Below are positions 20,659 through 33,024 of a stretch of DNA of 64,000 nucleotides, in pieces (positions within the stretch are counted from its first letter, which is position 1; the number at the start of each line of letters is the position of its first letter). The notes beneath the pieces are model-generated. The model was not told where the DNA came from. It saw nothing but the letters and a program-made list of their open reading frames with translations, and did no database searches. Position numbers and translations under genes: made by a program. The stretch is from Romanomermis culicivorax (lineage: Eukaryota > Nematoda > Enoplea > Mermithida > Mermithidae). The stretch covers positions 2,180,889 to 2,244,888 of the forward strand of contig CAWUHX010000014.1 in NCBI GenBank assembly GCA_963922205.1, given 5' to 3'.

Positions 20659-23600
20659 TCAACGTGGCATCTCCATGTTGATCCCAAATTTTGCCTTCAT
20701 CAAAACATCTGTTCCATATGGAATGTAGGTTTTACTACATGCAACAATTGCAACAGTTGTCTTTAGCAGACAGACTTTTGGATAAACAATTTGATTTATG
20801 CAATCAGTCGACGCCACACTGACTTTAGTTACTTCTTCCATTACCGTTTGCACAGTAGTTACAGAAGGAACTTGAACTACGTCAATCTTTCTTTCAATGC
20901 CCTGTATTGTCATGGCATTCCTTTTGAAATCAATCACCACACCTAAATCTGGGTGTGCTAAAAAATCTGTGCCCAAGATCAGGTCCTCACCTGCATCTGG
21001 CAACACTATAGCATTGACTGGAAAACTTCCAAATTCAGTCTTCATACAAACTGGTACATACCCATAGGCATGCACAACTTTTCCATCAGCTACAGTCACT
21101 TTAAGAATACGAGGGTACACTGTATAATCAACGTCTAATGCCCTTTTCAGGAGCTTAGAAGACATGACCATACACTGAGCTCCTGTATCGATTAAAGCTC
21201 TGGTAGCCGTTTCTTTAATAACTACATTTATATAGAAAGGAACCGTTTTCGGATAATTTTCCAACAACCTTCTCTCTACGTCCATTGCTTTCCTTCCATA
21301 TTTCACATGAGCCAAATCTCTTTCTTTCACTTTTTCTAGAGGTGTCACCTTATCCAGGTGAATAATACTTCCGAGAACCAAACTAGAAGATTTGTTTCTA
21401 CTCTGTTCGCTTTCATCATCCACATCCGTACGGCTTGTCACCATTACATTATGCGAACTAGGTTGCGACTGGTTCGAAACAAATGATCCAGACTGATCCT
21501 GGACGGTACTACCCTGAATAGCAGGTTGACTAGTTGGTGCAGGTAACATCAACTGAGGCTGTCTCTGCAACTGGATGCCTTGTTCCATGAGTCTGCAGAA
21601 TTCCCTGTATCTCTCAAACTCTGGGTCATACCCGTACATTTGATCTTCTTCGGGGAATCCTACATAATAGGCACCTCTTCCTCTTCCTCTAAATCCAAAC
21701 TGAGGTCCACCTCTACCTCTAAAACTTCCTCTATATGAAGCATTCCTATCACCACCATAATACTGATTAGGCATGCCACGGTTAAATCCACCGCGTTGCT
21801 GTTGCTGACGCCGGTATGCTAATGTCTTACACTCCTCCGTAGCATGCGTATTATTCTTATGATAAATGCAATAGGGTCTCTGCTGCTTCAACTGCTTCTG
21901 CTTTTCAGCAGACGCAGCCTTCACAGTAGTCAACTCCTTTAAGGCTTCACTCTGAGTAACTTGTAATTTATCTACTTTCTGAACCAATTGTAGCCATTCC
22001 TTCGAGAGAATAGCTAGAAAAGACTCCTTGGCCTGCTCCTCGTTAGACTTTTTGACATCACAAGGCGACGGACCAGGTAGCATCTCTTCCGCATTCTCCT
22101 CACTTCTCTCCTCTTCCACTGCCTTTTGCAACTGATTTTGTGGTCTTGACTTCGTCTGGTCATACTTTTTAGTACTTCCATACGGAGCATTCCCTACAAA
22201 AGCAATTTCCGGGCACTTCTCCTCTGCTACAACTTGATTCACCACAATTGGTTTATCCTTGGCTCCAAAAGCAGTAAACACATTCTTATATTTCTTATCA
22301 ATCTGAGTTACGGCGTATGCAAGGTCTTACCAAGTTTTCATCGATGGCAATACATCCTGCAACTCCGTCTGATACAACGGACTACTCTTATAAATGAAGG
22401 CATTAATAATATTCTCTTGCCATACTTGATCACTCTGATCTGCATAGACCAGATCCACATGATTACTCAATCTCTTTAAAAACTCAAAGGCTGACTCGCC
22501 TTCTTCCTGTTTCATATTAAACAACTCCCTTTTGAGCATCGTCAAATCATAAGTCGGCGCGAGATACTTTAAAATATTTCTCCGCGCTTCTGTATAACTT
22601 GAGGATGTTCTTGCTATCCTCCTCGCCGTGTTCTGAGACAACCTTCTCAAACACTCCTTTTTCACTTTATCAGCCGTATTCTCCAGAAATTCACTTTCCA
22701 GATCAGTAAAAAATTTCAAAGCCTCTGTCGGCTTTATACTATCATGTAAAGGTCTATGCTTCAAGGCCTTTACCACATCTCTCACATCAACTTCAACACT
22801 TGAGCTAGAGTTCGAAGTAGATGAACTGCTATTATCACTATCCGAGTAATGTCTACTTCTAGCTCTAGATCTGTGAGATCTCATTCTACTCTTTGACCTC
22901 TTCTTTCTCCTCCTCTCAGGGCTAAGGTCAGCTCTATTTGCGGTATCTCTCCAAGGAGTAGGACGAGAAAACCTATCCTCTCCCTGGGACGATTCGCCGC
23001 AAATAGTCACCTTCCTTTCCCTAGACCTCCTATTCTCTGAGTAACCGTAGGCATTCGATTGTGCTTGTTCAGCATTCCTCGAACTCTGCGGCTCCTCAGT
23101 CCAACCTCTATCTCTAGTCGAATATTTGTCTCTATCATCTTGAGACCTGACATTAACTTCTGAATGAACCTCTCTCTTAGGTTCACTAACTCTCTCAACT
23201 CTATTCTCAAGGTAAGAAGACTCACCTATCTTCCTCCATTGATCATCCTCCGTTTCTTTTTCCTTGACTTGCGCGCTTTCAATAACCTTGATCAATAATT
23301 CGACCTTTTTCTCCAGCGCATTAAATCGTAAATCCTTGGGATCGACTCGATCCCTTGGATCCTCTCATCGATTCCAATTCGTAATTCCGGGCTCGTATCG
23401 CCTCGAATATTTATCGTCATATAAATCAGCCGGTGCGTCCTCGTAATATTCATCGTAATTCATGTCCACCATGTTCGACCTCCACGCCGGTTTCGATTTC
23501 CGTCTAATCTCCTCCAGCGTTTCGGCCATCGGATGGACCAACTTCGAGGGCGACGTCGGTCTCTCCTTCTCAAAGGTCTGCTGACCTCTGACACTACCAC

Positions 23601-23832
23601 TTACAGTAGTTTCAATCTCGGCTCTCCTAGCCATCTCAAAACCACTTCTCCTCAACTCTTCTTCAACTCTTGCCATTTCGGCAATTCCACTCTCTCTCCT
23701 TCCTTCAGTCTCAGGCGCCTGTGCTTGAACCTTTTCTACCGCTGCGTGTTCTTCAGCAGAGTCAAGATTCGAAACACTAGGTTCATGTTACCTAGGAGGA
23801 GTCCTCAACGTTTTTCCTACCGGTATACTCAT
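20659..23832 (-). pseudogene. gag-pro: Gag plus retropepsin frame, broken by stops
   Basis: One reading frame from ATG at 23832 to TGA at 20661, interrupted by TAA 23790, TGA 23367 and TAA 22329. It has an Arg/Ser-rich stretch (about 22940-22830), a gag capsid-like region (about 22760-22330), and a nucleocapsid knuckle C-x2-H-x4-H-x4-C (C138, H141, H146, C151, counted from 22281). Arg/Gly repeats (about 164-205) and a retropepsin follow, with IDTGA (active-site D365) and the downstream ILGTDFL motif. Gag packages the RNA and the protease matures the proteins. Two stops lie in GTAAC/GTAAG-like contexts that could also be splice donors, but plain mutation is the simpler reading. Confidence 0.85.
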
Positions 23833-23940
23833 CTTCTTAATTTTTCCGGTATGTGACTGCAAGTAAAACCCAGGAGGTTTAGTTATTTTTCTGGTGGTTC
23901 TCCGGTTATCCGTCGTGAGAGGCGTTAAGAGTCCACCACT
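23833..23940 (-). other. Leader of element A with candidate primer-binding site
   Basis: Two bases after the 5' LTR the minus strand reads TGGTGGACTCTTAACGCC (23938-23921). The initial TGG is what a tRNA CCA end would pair with. I could not name the tRNA. The rest is a short untranslated leader up to the gag ATG. Confidence 0.45.
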
Positions 23941-24419
23941 TGTTAGGCTGCTGTGGGGTCAAACACTATGCAACAGTTCTGACCACAGGCTAACAACAAC
24001 AACAACCACAAAACTCTCCCAGACGTTTCACCAGATACTCGCCAGAACTTTCACTAAACCTCAGGCAGAACACCTTGGCACGTACCTCAGGAGCTCCTAC
24101 CCAAGTCTCCAATCCTACTCTTATACACTCCTTCCTCTACGCTCACAGAACAATACACTTACGGGTTCAAGTTGTATTGGGTAGCTAGTGGCGACGCCAA
24201 AGTAACAATAATAAACAAAAATATTGTAGAAAGGCGATGGCGGCGTCGCTCCATAAAAACAAATAAATCTAACACTGACTAACAAACAGAAAAACCGCGA
24301 AACAGTGGCAGCATACATCTATGCAAATTATCACTTCTTTTCGGCCACTTTTCGCCGCGTCCAACCGCCTGCGCACCGACGCCGGAAGCTGAACACGTGC
24401 ACCTGAGACCACCTCAACA
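23941..24419 (-). repeat. 5' LTR of element A
   Basis: 479 bp, TG...CA ends, nearly identical to 11278-11756. It should hold the promoter and the polyadenylation region. I did not identify a TATA box with confidence. Confidence 0.95.
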
Positions 24420-24424
24420 TAGTC

Positions 24425-24554
24425 TTAGGCTTAAGCTTAGGCTTAGGCTTGGGCTTAGGCTTGGGCTTAGGCTTAGGCTTAGGCCTAGGCTTAGGCTTAG
24501 GCTTAGGCTTAGGCTTAGGCTTAGGCTTAGGCTTAGGCTTAGGCTTAGGTTTAG
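24425..24554 (+). repeat. Telomere-type TTAGGC array, right of element A
   Basis: About 20 units of TTAGGC with variants (TTGGGC, TTAAGC, CTAGGC), in the same orientation as 11183-11277. Element A interrupts what was one array of roughly 220 bases. Confidence 0.95.
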
Positions 24555-24569
24555 CTTCTGACATTTTCC

Positions 24570-24775
24570 ACGGTACCGATACGTTCGGTCTACAGAAAAA
24601 TCTTTTTTTTTGTGGACGTGTTTGGAATACCAAAACGTACGAAATACCCATACGTTTAGGACACTGATCTATTAGGTGTACGGATAAGTTTCGTTTTTAT
24701 TGTATAACATTGTTCTGGATGTTGAAACATTCGGTATACTGATAGATTTGGTATACCGATAAAAAATCGATTTTA
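24570..24775. repeat. Degenerate GGTATACCGATA-type repeats
   Basis: Several loosely spaced variants of a palindromic phrase (GGTACCGATACG, GGTGTACGGATA, CGGTATACTGATA, GGTATACCGATA) directly after the TTAGGC array. Confidence 0.5.
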
Positions 24776-25466
24776 TAACCTCCAACAACAACTCCAGGAA
24801 TCAACGATTGATCCGACTTTTAGGGTTCATCATTAATTGTTCATGAAACCGAAATTCAATATGCAACATTACAAAAAGTCATTACAACAGGCAAAATATC
24901 GGTTATCACTGTAGTCTTCTCATGGCATGGTCGACTTACTGGGAAGTTATTCATCTAAAAGAGTGGCGATTATATCACTAATTGAGTTACTGGGATGGTC
25001 GACTCTTTGGCAAGGTCGAATTACTGGGCGGTCGACTCACTGGGACATAGTGGGATAATGACCTACTAGGATAATACCATATTTTATCATTTTGTTTAAT
25101 AGATTTCATTAAATCTATGAAACTGCATTGAAAATCCTTAGTCGAAGCATTTCCTTATAGATAATAACAATAAATGCATTAGAGGATTGCATGATTAACC
25201 ATAGAAGCAGTCCTACTAATACGGCAAGAATTTCTCGGTTTCTGAACTATATACTATACATGCAGATAAAAATTCGTGGTTTCTTCAGTACAGTCATGAA
25301 TAAAATCCCTGTATCATTATTATCAGTTGTGGTAGATTACCGTTCTCAATGAATCCAGACTTTAGTGGTTCAATATAAATTTTTTTCAACATATCTAATC
25401 ACCATGATCTGACCCTGATCAACATAATGTGAATATCTAACTTACCGTAAAATAGTGTCACTCAGA
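24776..25466. repeat. Intergenic, with a short GGTCGACTYACTGGGA minisatellite
   Basis: Between about 24925 and 25065 there are four or five degenerate copies of GGTCGACTYACTGGGA. The rest is AT-rich without a recognised gene. Confidence 0.5.
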
Positions 25467-25722
25467 CATGCACGGCAAGAATTTCCCAGATGGGAGGGTC
25501 CATGGACTTTTTTCTGTGGGGGGTAATGCGGTGGGTGAGCAAAAAAACAAAAAAAAAGTTTTGCAAGCCTGTTTTTCATACAAAATATGCACAAAAATAA
25601 TTAAAAAAGCTGTCTTGGAAAAAGTTCAGAGGGGTGTTTGATGATTTTTTCGGCCAGAGGGGTTGGCCGGGTTTTCAGGTATGGGGGTTTACCCCCCCCC
25701 CTATCCCCCCTATGTGCATGTA
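25467..25722. repeat. Dispersed repeat, copy 1
   Basis: Starts with a GCAAGAATTTCCCAGA phrase, has GCATATTTTG-like inner sequence in reverse, and ends in a C-rich CCCCCCTATG run. A second copy in the same orientation lies at 26909-27130. Confidence 0.55.
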
Positions 25723-26908
25723 TGGTGTCACTAACATGGCAAGTTAAGACATTGTCGGTTACTTTCTGCAACGCATATTTACCAAGTTCTATACGAATTT
25801 AAAAGAACAAACGAAAATGAATTTTCACTTCTCAAATTTTGATTGATGGACAAAAGCCAAATTTGGGAATGAAGTCTTGTTTTTGGATATATATTTTTGA
25901 CAGTTATATTTGAAAATCACAAATATCAATATCGTTTTGTTTTCATTGTGCTTAATTGAACAAAACTAAACAAAAAACGAAACTCGTTACGTTTTTCTAA
26001 AATTGTAAATTCTTAACCAATCAATGCGACTTTTTTTGGTTATAGCTCGAATTGACAAACGAGAATAGGCTGACCTGATGGGGCACGGACACAACATCCA
26101 TCTAATTTTGTGATCTAGGGTCATCCAAGTCATCTTCCGATCAAAATATATATACATCGTTATCAAGATATTTTGGTTATAACATGAAATCAGTCGAGAT
26201 CACCTGAATTTTTACAGGACCTGGTTTGCAGAATTCAGAAGCAGATGCTGGACCATTCTGGGGTCAGTTGCACAAATATCTCTCCGGTACAGCTGCTACC
26301 TAGCGTCACTGATTTGGCTAAGGTCTAGCAACTAAATGAGAAGCTCAGTCGTTCATTTCAAGCATGTTCTAACTGTGTAAGACTGAATCCAGTCGGACCG
26401 GTTCTGACAGGGTTTTTTGACTTGGCCTGGGAACTGTGCTTAATCTGATTACAGCATACATGTAATTAGGGGGAAGTGCTATAGGAACCCCCAAAAAATC
26501 GTCCACCATATGGCTAGCAATTGGACGACCGCCCCCCAGGATTTTCCGATCCAACGGCTAGCCATATGATAGCCATAGGAACCCATATACTTTTGGCCAG
26601 GAAAATACTGAAAAATGTCACTTTTTCGATTCAAAATGTCAATTTTTGAAAGAAAAATGGTAAAAAATGTGAATTTTCTTGGCGCTTCGCGCCATAGATA
26701 AATTTTTTCGTTCTCTTTAGGGAAAAATTATTTTTTTTGAACTATTTTTCGGACTTTTTTCGAGAAAAAATCAAAATACTTTTCCTTGAAAAACCCCTCC
26801 CCCAAAATTTAGGGAATTACTAACCCCCGGCCCCAAAAAAGTCGCCCAACCCCCCCAGACCTCGGGGCTGCGTTACTTGTATGGATTACAGGGCTTTGCA
26901 TCAGACAT
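25723..26908. other. Intergenic, with a short inverted repeat
   Basis: No gene is seen. Around 26507-26572, CATATGGCTAGC and GGCTAGCCATATG form an inverted repeat with a spacer of about 40 bases. Between 26580 and 26900 are low-complexity A/T and C runs. Confidence 0.45.
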
Positions 26909-27130
26909 ACATGGCAAGAATTTTCCAGAGGGGCGAGGGTCCAATGACTTTACCAAGATGGGTTGGGGGGCTGGGCGAATAAAAAACTAAAAGAAAATTT
27001 CATAAGCATGTTTTTCAGACAAAATATGCATAAAAATTTCATTGATGGGTATTTGGCGATTTTTTCAAGTCAGACGGATGTACAGGGTGTCAGGTAGGAG
27101 AGTTTACCTCCCCCTCGTCTTCCCTATGAG
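26909..27130. repeat. Dispersed repeat, copy 2
   Basis: Diverged direct copy of 25467-25722, sharing the GCAAGAATTTTCCAGAGG start, the ACAAAATATGCA middle and the C-rich CCCTATG end. Confidence 0.55.
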
Positions 27131-28087
27131 AATTATTGCTTAGCATTCATAACAGTACAGTTATGATTTCACCGACTTTCAAACTCTGTTATGTTCAAGA
27201 ATCAACAGCCAAGTATTTGAATGAAAATAGTCAGTTCACATAATTTGCAGTTTTCAAAATTCTCAGAATTTCGTGAGTATAGCAGTCATCTTCTCAGGAA
27301 AGCAAGCCTTGTAATTGTTTTCAAAATTTGCAAGAATTTTTGAAACAAAGTGACAAATTACTTATAAACGCAATCAAAAATGCTACTAAAACATATTAAA
27401 ACACGTTATTTTTTGATTTTCGCCTGCAAGTCAAACAACTTCTAAATTTCGAATTTTCCATTCATTAGTTATTTATCAAAAAAAAATATTTCTAATTTGT
27501 AGAAATTAGGTTAATATCAAACATCATTTCTCGATTGAAATTTCCGAAAATTCCTGCGCTGTTTTTATACGTTTAAATTTGTGTTCTCATGCTTGACGAG
27601 TAGTCCAGAATTCTGAATTCAAATTTCGGATATTTGAGCTTGATGAAGATTCTATTATCCTTGAAAAATGCAAAGTTCTTCGACAAGGTGAAAAAATTAA
27701 TTTCTTGTCTATTTCTTGGCTGAAATATGTCGCTCTTTCGGTCGCCTGGAAATGAGTTTAAAGAAACTTTTTATGCAGTAAATATTTCAGATATCGAAAT
27801 TTTGAATTCTGAAATATTAAAAAATACGAGAATCTTTCAGATGCACGAAATAAAAGTCGTTTTTTTGTAGCATAAAAATACAATCAATTAATGTTAAGCA
27901 TAAATCTATATGTATGTAATATCATGTCTGGTTCATGTGTGTCAGTTACCATTTCGATGGCTTGTGAGATGTAGTCATTGGTGAGTAGCATTGAAGAGTT
28001 TTGCATATGAATGCAGTAAAAGAAATTTACTAAAAAACTAAACACTAAAAAACAGAAAATTTTGAAAAGGAGCAATTATTAATTAAT
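27131..28087. other. Intergenic, nothing recognised
   Basis: AT-rich sequence downstream of the protease-like gene of unit 1. A 63-codon hydrophobic frame at 28075-27884 just past the stop has no support as a gene. Confidence 0.4.
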
Positions 28088-30946
28088 CTATTCATAGTCA
28101 TTGACTAGTTGTTTCATTTCACCGAACAATCGATCCCTTTCTTGACGTGAAAATTCTAGGCTTTCATTGATCCATGTCTTGTATGAAGGGGAAATTTTTT
28201 CATGCAGGTCAATTAATTCTCCATTTTTTTCAACCGTTTTATACTGGAAGCCAACCATTTTGCAATCTCGAGTGCCTCTTTCACAAGCCAAAAGAGGCTT
28301 TCCATCTAATCCCTGCAGTTGAATCAAACAACAGGGCTATATAAAAATCAAATGTATAAGAGACATTTCTCACCCAACTAGAAGCACAATTTTCACATTG
28401 GTAATGATGTAGACGTTTCGTGCTAATCATTGCCGTTTGGTTTTCAGGTGTCATGTCTGTTCCATCTGTATTCGCTTCAATGGCTACAGGTATTTCATGC
28501 AAAGGTCCATACAACTCGTTATCTAAATGAATAGAATACAAAATTATTTGGTTTAGTTATTTTCTAGCTAGGTTTATCATCTACAATCAAAACAAATGTA
28601 GCTGACATTACTTTGATCAGATAATATCACAACTCCCTTAGTTTTCAATTGAGCCCAAGAGTCCAATAAACATGGAAAACCTGATGAGAATGGATAGCAA
28701 GTCAACAATTTCTATTCTCAACCTGAAATCGCAACTGTAATACGGTCAATCAGACAACAAAGACGGCCACCTGCACACTTTGTTCATTTTTTCTTTTCTG
28801 AGCTGTGATATTTCGAAACATGTACACAGACCGAAAAATGTCAGAAATATGTAAAAATTCTAAACTTTAGAATACTGTAGCCATGCGAATGTTGTTTTTT
28901 TATGTGGAATGAATGTTTCCACAATATTCAGCACACAAAACTACTGAAAATATATATTATTAATTTTAAACTTGTCATACTTCAATGGAACAGGAGGTTA
29001 AATCTTTGAGAAACTGTGTCCCAATGCAATATAATACTCTGTCGTTGATGCTTGAATTTTTTTATAGAAAACTTACAGGTACAATACAGGTACGCACAGG
29101 TACATTAGCTAGAATCTACTGACACTCAAATTTCATAGGCAGGGTGAATATTTTCTGCTCAGCCAGTAAGCACCCGACTTCCGTTCATTTATGATATCTT
29201 TGAGATTTTCAAGGCCTGAATGAAGTAAAAGTGGAATCTGATATTTTCAAACAAAATGCTGCCTGAATTAAGTACCTCCAAAAACCTCTAAAATAATATA
29301 CTTCTGGTGAAAGAAGACAATGGAGAAGGTCAATTTATATTTTCTTATTATATCTCTTTATTGTTGTGGTAATCAGTCAAACAGAATGTACCGCACCTGT
29401 GGATGCTTGAATATTATCTGCTGCAGAAAGAAATATATTGGGCATAAATCTCAAAGACTGTCAATCCTGCGTGTGAGCCTACTGATACAGTTCTCCTGAC
29501 TTGTTCTCAGTATTAACAACTCATTGGAAGTCTTCTAGTCTGGAGAGTGCTTGAGTCACCTGAAGTTCTCATCGGATATATCAGGTGATCATTTGTTGAG
29601 AGCAGGATCGACTGAACAGTTGCATTCTAGTTCTAGTCCTGTATAGGTTGTAGAGGGGTAGTGATTACATCTTTCATTCTCAACACAAAATGAGATCTCA
29701 CTTAAACACATAACAGACAAAGTGACTGCAGAAGAAGAATTCTTTTCAGTTTTCTGCGAAAAAAGAAGGTGTTGATAGTAATGGTTAGCACGAAACTTTG
29801 AAACACACTTACTTGACATGGGGGGACAAAGTCGTTAATTCAATATTGTTGGATAAAAATCAGATAGAGTATTCAGCATATTTTTTAAATGCTCACCTTC
29901 CTCGTCATATGTTGCAAAAAGGAACTCCAAATTTGGCTGATAGATTGTATCGACAGTCAGCGGGATTGGTTGGGCATATTTGTTGAACTTGATAGGCCTT
30001 GTCAGCTCAACTAAGGCAATGTTGTTGATGCTGCTTGTATGATCATTGAATTCTTCTTTATTCGAAAATTCCGGGTGGATAAGAATATTGCGAACAAATT
30101 TTTGTTGTAGCCTTTCTTCAGTCTCGTCGACATACAGGAAGTTTGAACCAGCAAACACTGAACTTCGTGGAAAAGTTGGTCTGAAATTAGCTCAGCTCGA
30201 ACATTTATGACAAAATCAATAACTTATTAACCTATAGCCAGGGAAAATTTACCAAAAATTGAGTCAGCTCACCCTTGGAGAAAATTTGAGTATTATGATG
30301 CGCTGCAATATGTTTGGATAATATCCCCATAGAAATCTACACTTGATAATTAATATGACAATTTAATCATAACTTTTTTGTTTTAGCTGATACTCTGCAA
30401 TGCAAACATCTGAAATAAGTGAATCCAGGTGCATTCGAAGAATAAATGTTTTTAAGTGATTAAAGTAGTTCCCCAATTTCCTCATAAAATTAATAGTTAA
30501 CGCTCAGAATGTTTGTTGAGTGAACTTTGTGTGATCCTAAACTTTTCTAGAAAATGTCTTACAATTTAATTGCACATGTTGCAGTAGTCAATGCATAGTT
30601 CGTTTCTCCGGCATTCGCATAGGGCCATATGTCAGAAACATCGATCAAAACACCATTGCATATGTCCCTTTCAGACTTAATATGTATCATCCAAGGCATA
30701 GAATGCATCATCGACTTCAAGGCACCCACATTTGGAATGAATTCCTTAAAAGCCAGGCCGTTGATGTCTTCTTCATAATGTCCGAAGTTAGTTGGATAAC
30801 CCATAGGCAAAGGGATTCGATTGATCCGGAATGACAGCACCGATCCATTAAGACACTGTTCCTGCATAGTTTGGGCAGTCAACTCGATCGCCCTGCCATC
30901 GATTAACACCATCATATTGATTTTTGATTCGTCAGAAGCATTCAAC
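28088..30946 (-). CDS. Pseudo-S1 (catalytically dead chymotrypsin-fold) domain, unit 1
   Basis: Four exons in phase: 30946-30563, 30180-29897, 28522-28374 and 28312-28088 (stop TAG 28090-28088). The fold is recognised from PWMIHI...CNGVLI, then YALTTATC in place of TAAHC, then [10 protein letters not shown] in place of HDIALL. A Cys-containing stretch CENCASSW then runs into GLDGKPLL in place of GDSGGPL. All three catalytic positions have therefore changed (His to Thr, Asp to Asn, Ser to Asp). Such nematode S1-like proteins may bind instead of cut. It may be the C-terminal half of the same protein as 35782-44445 or its own gene: the last exon placed upstream does not splice in phase directly to 30946, so at least one exon is missing. 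Confidence 0.7.
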
Positions 30947-31262
30947 CTGGAACAAAAGTCACCGAGTGAAGTGTTTAAACTTAGTATTACTCAAATAGCA
31001 TTGTGCTAGCATTAATAAGTAAATTTTTTCTTGGTTTTGTTGCTCCAGTTCAACCTCAACCAAGATCTCAATTTCTAAAGTCGCGCTTAATGTGAATCTT
31101 TGTTAATGATTGTGTTTGAGTTGAACAGACTACTAAGCATACTACTGGAGCCCATCCTGACTCTTTGAACAACTGAGCAGTCGACGTCAACTATTTTTTG
31201 GCATTCTATAGCAATATCCAGGAAAAGCCCTGTCACCTGACAGACATTAGGTTGCTGGGGCT

Positions 31263-31599
31263 GGTTTCATCAAAGGGACTTAATCTCTAGCTGAGCTGCA
31301 GCTTATGCTGTAGCTTAATTTTGTATGTTATATTAATGTCGCTAAGCTTCAGCTCAGCTGTAGCTCAACTTATACAAACAAAATATATCGAGAAAGTTAA
31401 GCTGCAGCTGAGCTGCACCTTATCGACAATGCTATAACTTATGGAGTTATGCTACAGCTCAGCTGCAGCTTAACTTTCTCGATATTTTTTGTGTGCATGA
31501 GCTAAGCTGCAGCAGCTGAGCTACAACTCAACGGCATTGTTGTAACCTGTACAGCTTAAGCTGCAGGTCAGCTAGAGTTTAAGTCTCTTTGATGAAACC
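31263..31599. mobile_element. MITE with AGCTGCAGCT-rich interior, unit 1
   Basis: Terminal inverted repeats GGTTTCATCAAAGGGACTTAA and its near reverse complement ending GATGAAACC enclose about 337 bp full of AGCTGCAGCT and AGCTCAGCT phrases, able to fold on itself. No protein is encoded. Unit 2 has it at 47422-47769, 11 bases longer. Confidence 0.7.
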
Positions 31600-33024
31600 G
31601 GACCCTGATTTTTATCAAACCTATGAACCTTGACCATAAAATAGCATGAAAACTGGAAGTTTTTTTGGTTATGTTCCAATAAAATCAGCTCTATGTTGGT
31701 TGAAAATTTCACTCCATTCATTCCGAAATGTTTCATGCAGCAGTAAAAGTTTTAATAAACATAGTTTTACTAGAGGTCATGAAACTAATTCCAATGATCT
31801 TAAAATATTTGAAAAGTCTGATCATTAATGAGTCTATCTCACGAATGAAAAAATCATTAAATTGGGAAGGCAATCCTTCAATAGTAAAAATAAAAGGTTC
31901 GCTATGATCTCGCCTTATTAATTATTCAAAAATGAAATGTTGTCCTGAGAAGCTGAGAATTATGAGAAGCGGTATTTGAGTTTTCATGCATAGAAATGAT
32001 CGATACGGAGCAAAGAGCAATCTAAAATTATGATTCTTGATTCCGCCAATCACGGCATTGAATTATTTTGTCTAGCATCATTGGCTTTCCAAGAACAATA
32101 GAAGAATAAGAGCTAAATCAGATCAAAGAATACCTCATTTCTCTGGATGGATACGAAATTATGTCTCTTCTTTTTTCCATGAGAAAATGAGAACCATTTT
32201 ACATTTTATTAAATTACTTAGACTTGGAATGACAATGTGAATTTTATTTTACCTTTTTACAGACCTCTAGAAAAACTACATGGTATTTTGCTGGAAGGTT
32301 TTCGACACATCTTAACTTACCGGTACACATTTCCAATCAAAAATAGCACACTTGGAGCTATTTTTCTTATTGTGGTTAATTGACATGAAACCTATTTTTG
32401 GCAGTCATAATATAAGCCTTTTGTAAAAAGCAGCAATAATAAAACAGTTCACGAAAGTGTGAAACATATATCTAGTAGTTGGTGCAGTACTTTTGAGGTT
32501 GGTGACTTATAAAATCAGTGATACTACATTGACTTACCTGTCAATATGCACAATGACAACATCAGTACTACTACTTTTACCTTAGCAGTGATAGACAGTT
32601 TGCCGAAAAGCTGATAGTATCATAGGCGATGGCATCTACTGACGATAAGTAGCCCAAACAATGAACGAGCTCTGATTCTTCAATTGAAGCACTGACCTTC
32701 CATACAGTTGACATTGGTTGATGGCTTTTTGGTTTCCTTGTTGCTGATACATTATTGGCTATATAATTGCTCATATTTCCTGAAACTAATGTAGTCTGTT
32801 CAGTTTTTCTAGCTGCAATGGCCATGAACTTATAGTTATGAGCTTGCAATAATCATACGACTAAAAATCTGCAGATTGTTCCTCATTTTCACTGGATTGT
32901 TTGTTCTGAACCTTGAATTCCCACTAAACGTCAAGACCAAAAATGTTTTATCACATTAATAGTTCAAGCTCATATCATCAATACTCATTATGAAGTGAAA
33001 TTATCCTTTTTTGTGACTGGAAAT

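Larger units (their letters stand above)
11278..24419 (-). mobile_element. Element A: full-length Ty3/gypsy-type LTR retrotransposon, 13,142 bp
   Basis: Minus-strand element with two 479-bp LTRs. Reading 5' to 3' on the minus strand it has LTR, leader, gag plus protease, RT, RNase H, integrase, a long third ORF, a purine tract, and LTR. Integrase follows RNase H, the Ty3/gypsy order. The element is large for its class because of the 3.4-kb extra ORF. The LTRs differ at 5 sites, suggesting a fairly recent insertion. Flanks are TTAGG on the left and TAGTC on the right, then TTAGGC repeats, so a target duplication is at best 4 bases with one mismatch (TAGG/TAGT). gag and the third ORF carry stops and frame changes, so this copy is not autonomous. 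Confidence 0.9.

Noticed and set aside
24121-24318. 65-codon frame seen in both LTRs
   Set aside because: Identical because the LTRs are; no domain or start context supports a protein.
11278-24419. CRISPR-like or prokaryotic features
   Set aside because: No spaced direct-repeat array; introns, LTRs and telomere repeats show a eukaryote.
11273-24424. A perfect 5-base target duplication around element A
   Set aside because: Flanks are TTAGG and TAGTC; at best TAGG/TAGT, and repeats in the target make it ambiguous.
24449-24667. Open frame of Gly-Leu repeats and its Lys-Pro counterpart on the other strand
   Set aside because: It is the translation of the TTAGGC array, as is the similar frame at 11177.
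29589-29819. Cys-rich frame preceded by a good acceptor (TTTTTCGCAG) in the pseudo-S1 region
   Set aside because: Unit 2 has an in-frame stop at the same place, and the flanking exons splice in phase without it.
32577-32849. 90-codon frame with a donor-like end in unit 1
   Set aside because: Broken by an indel in unit 2; probably intron or spacer.
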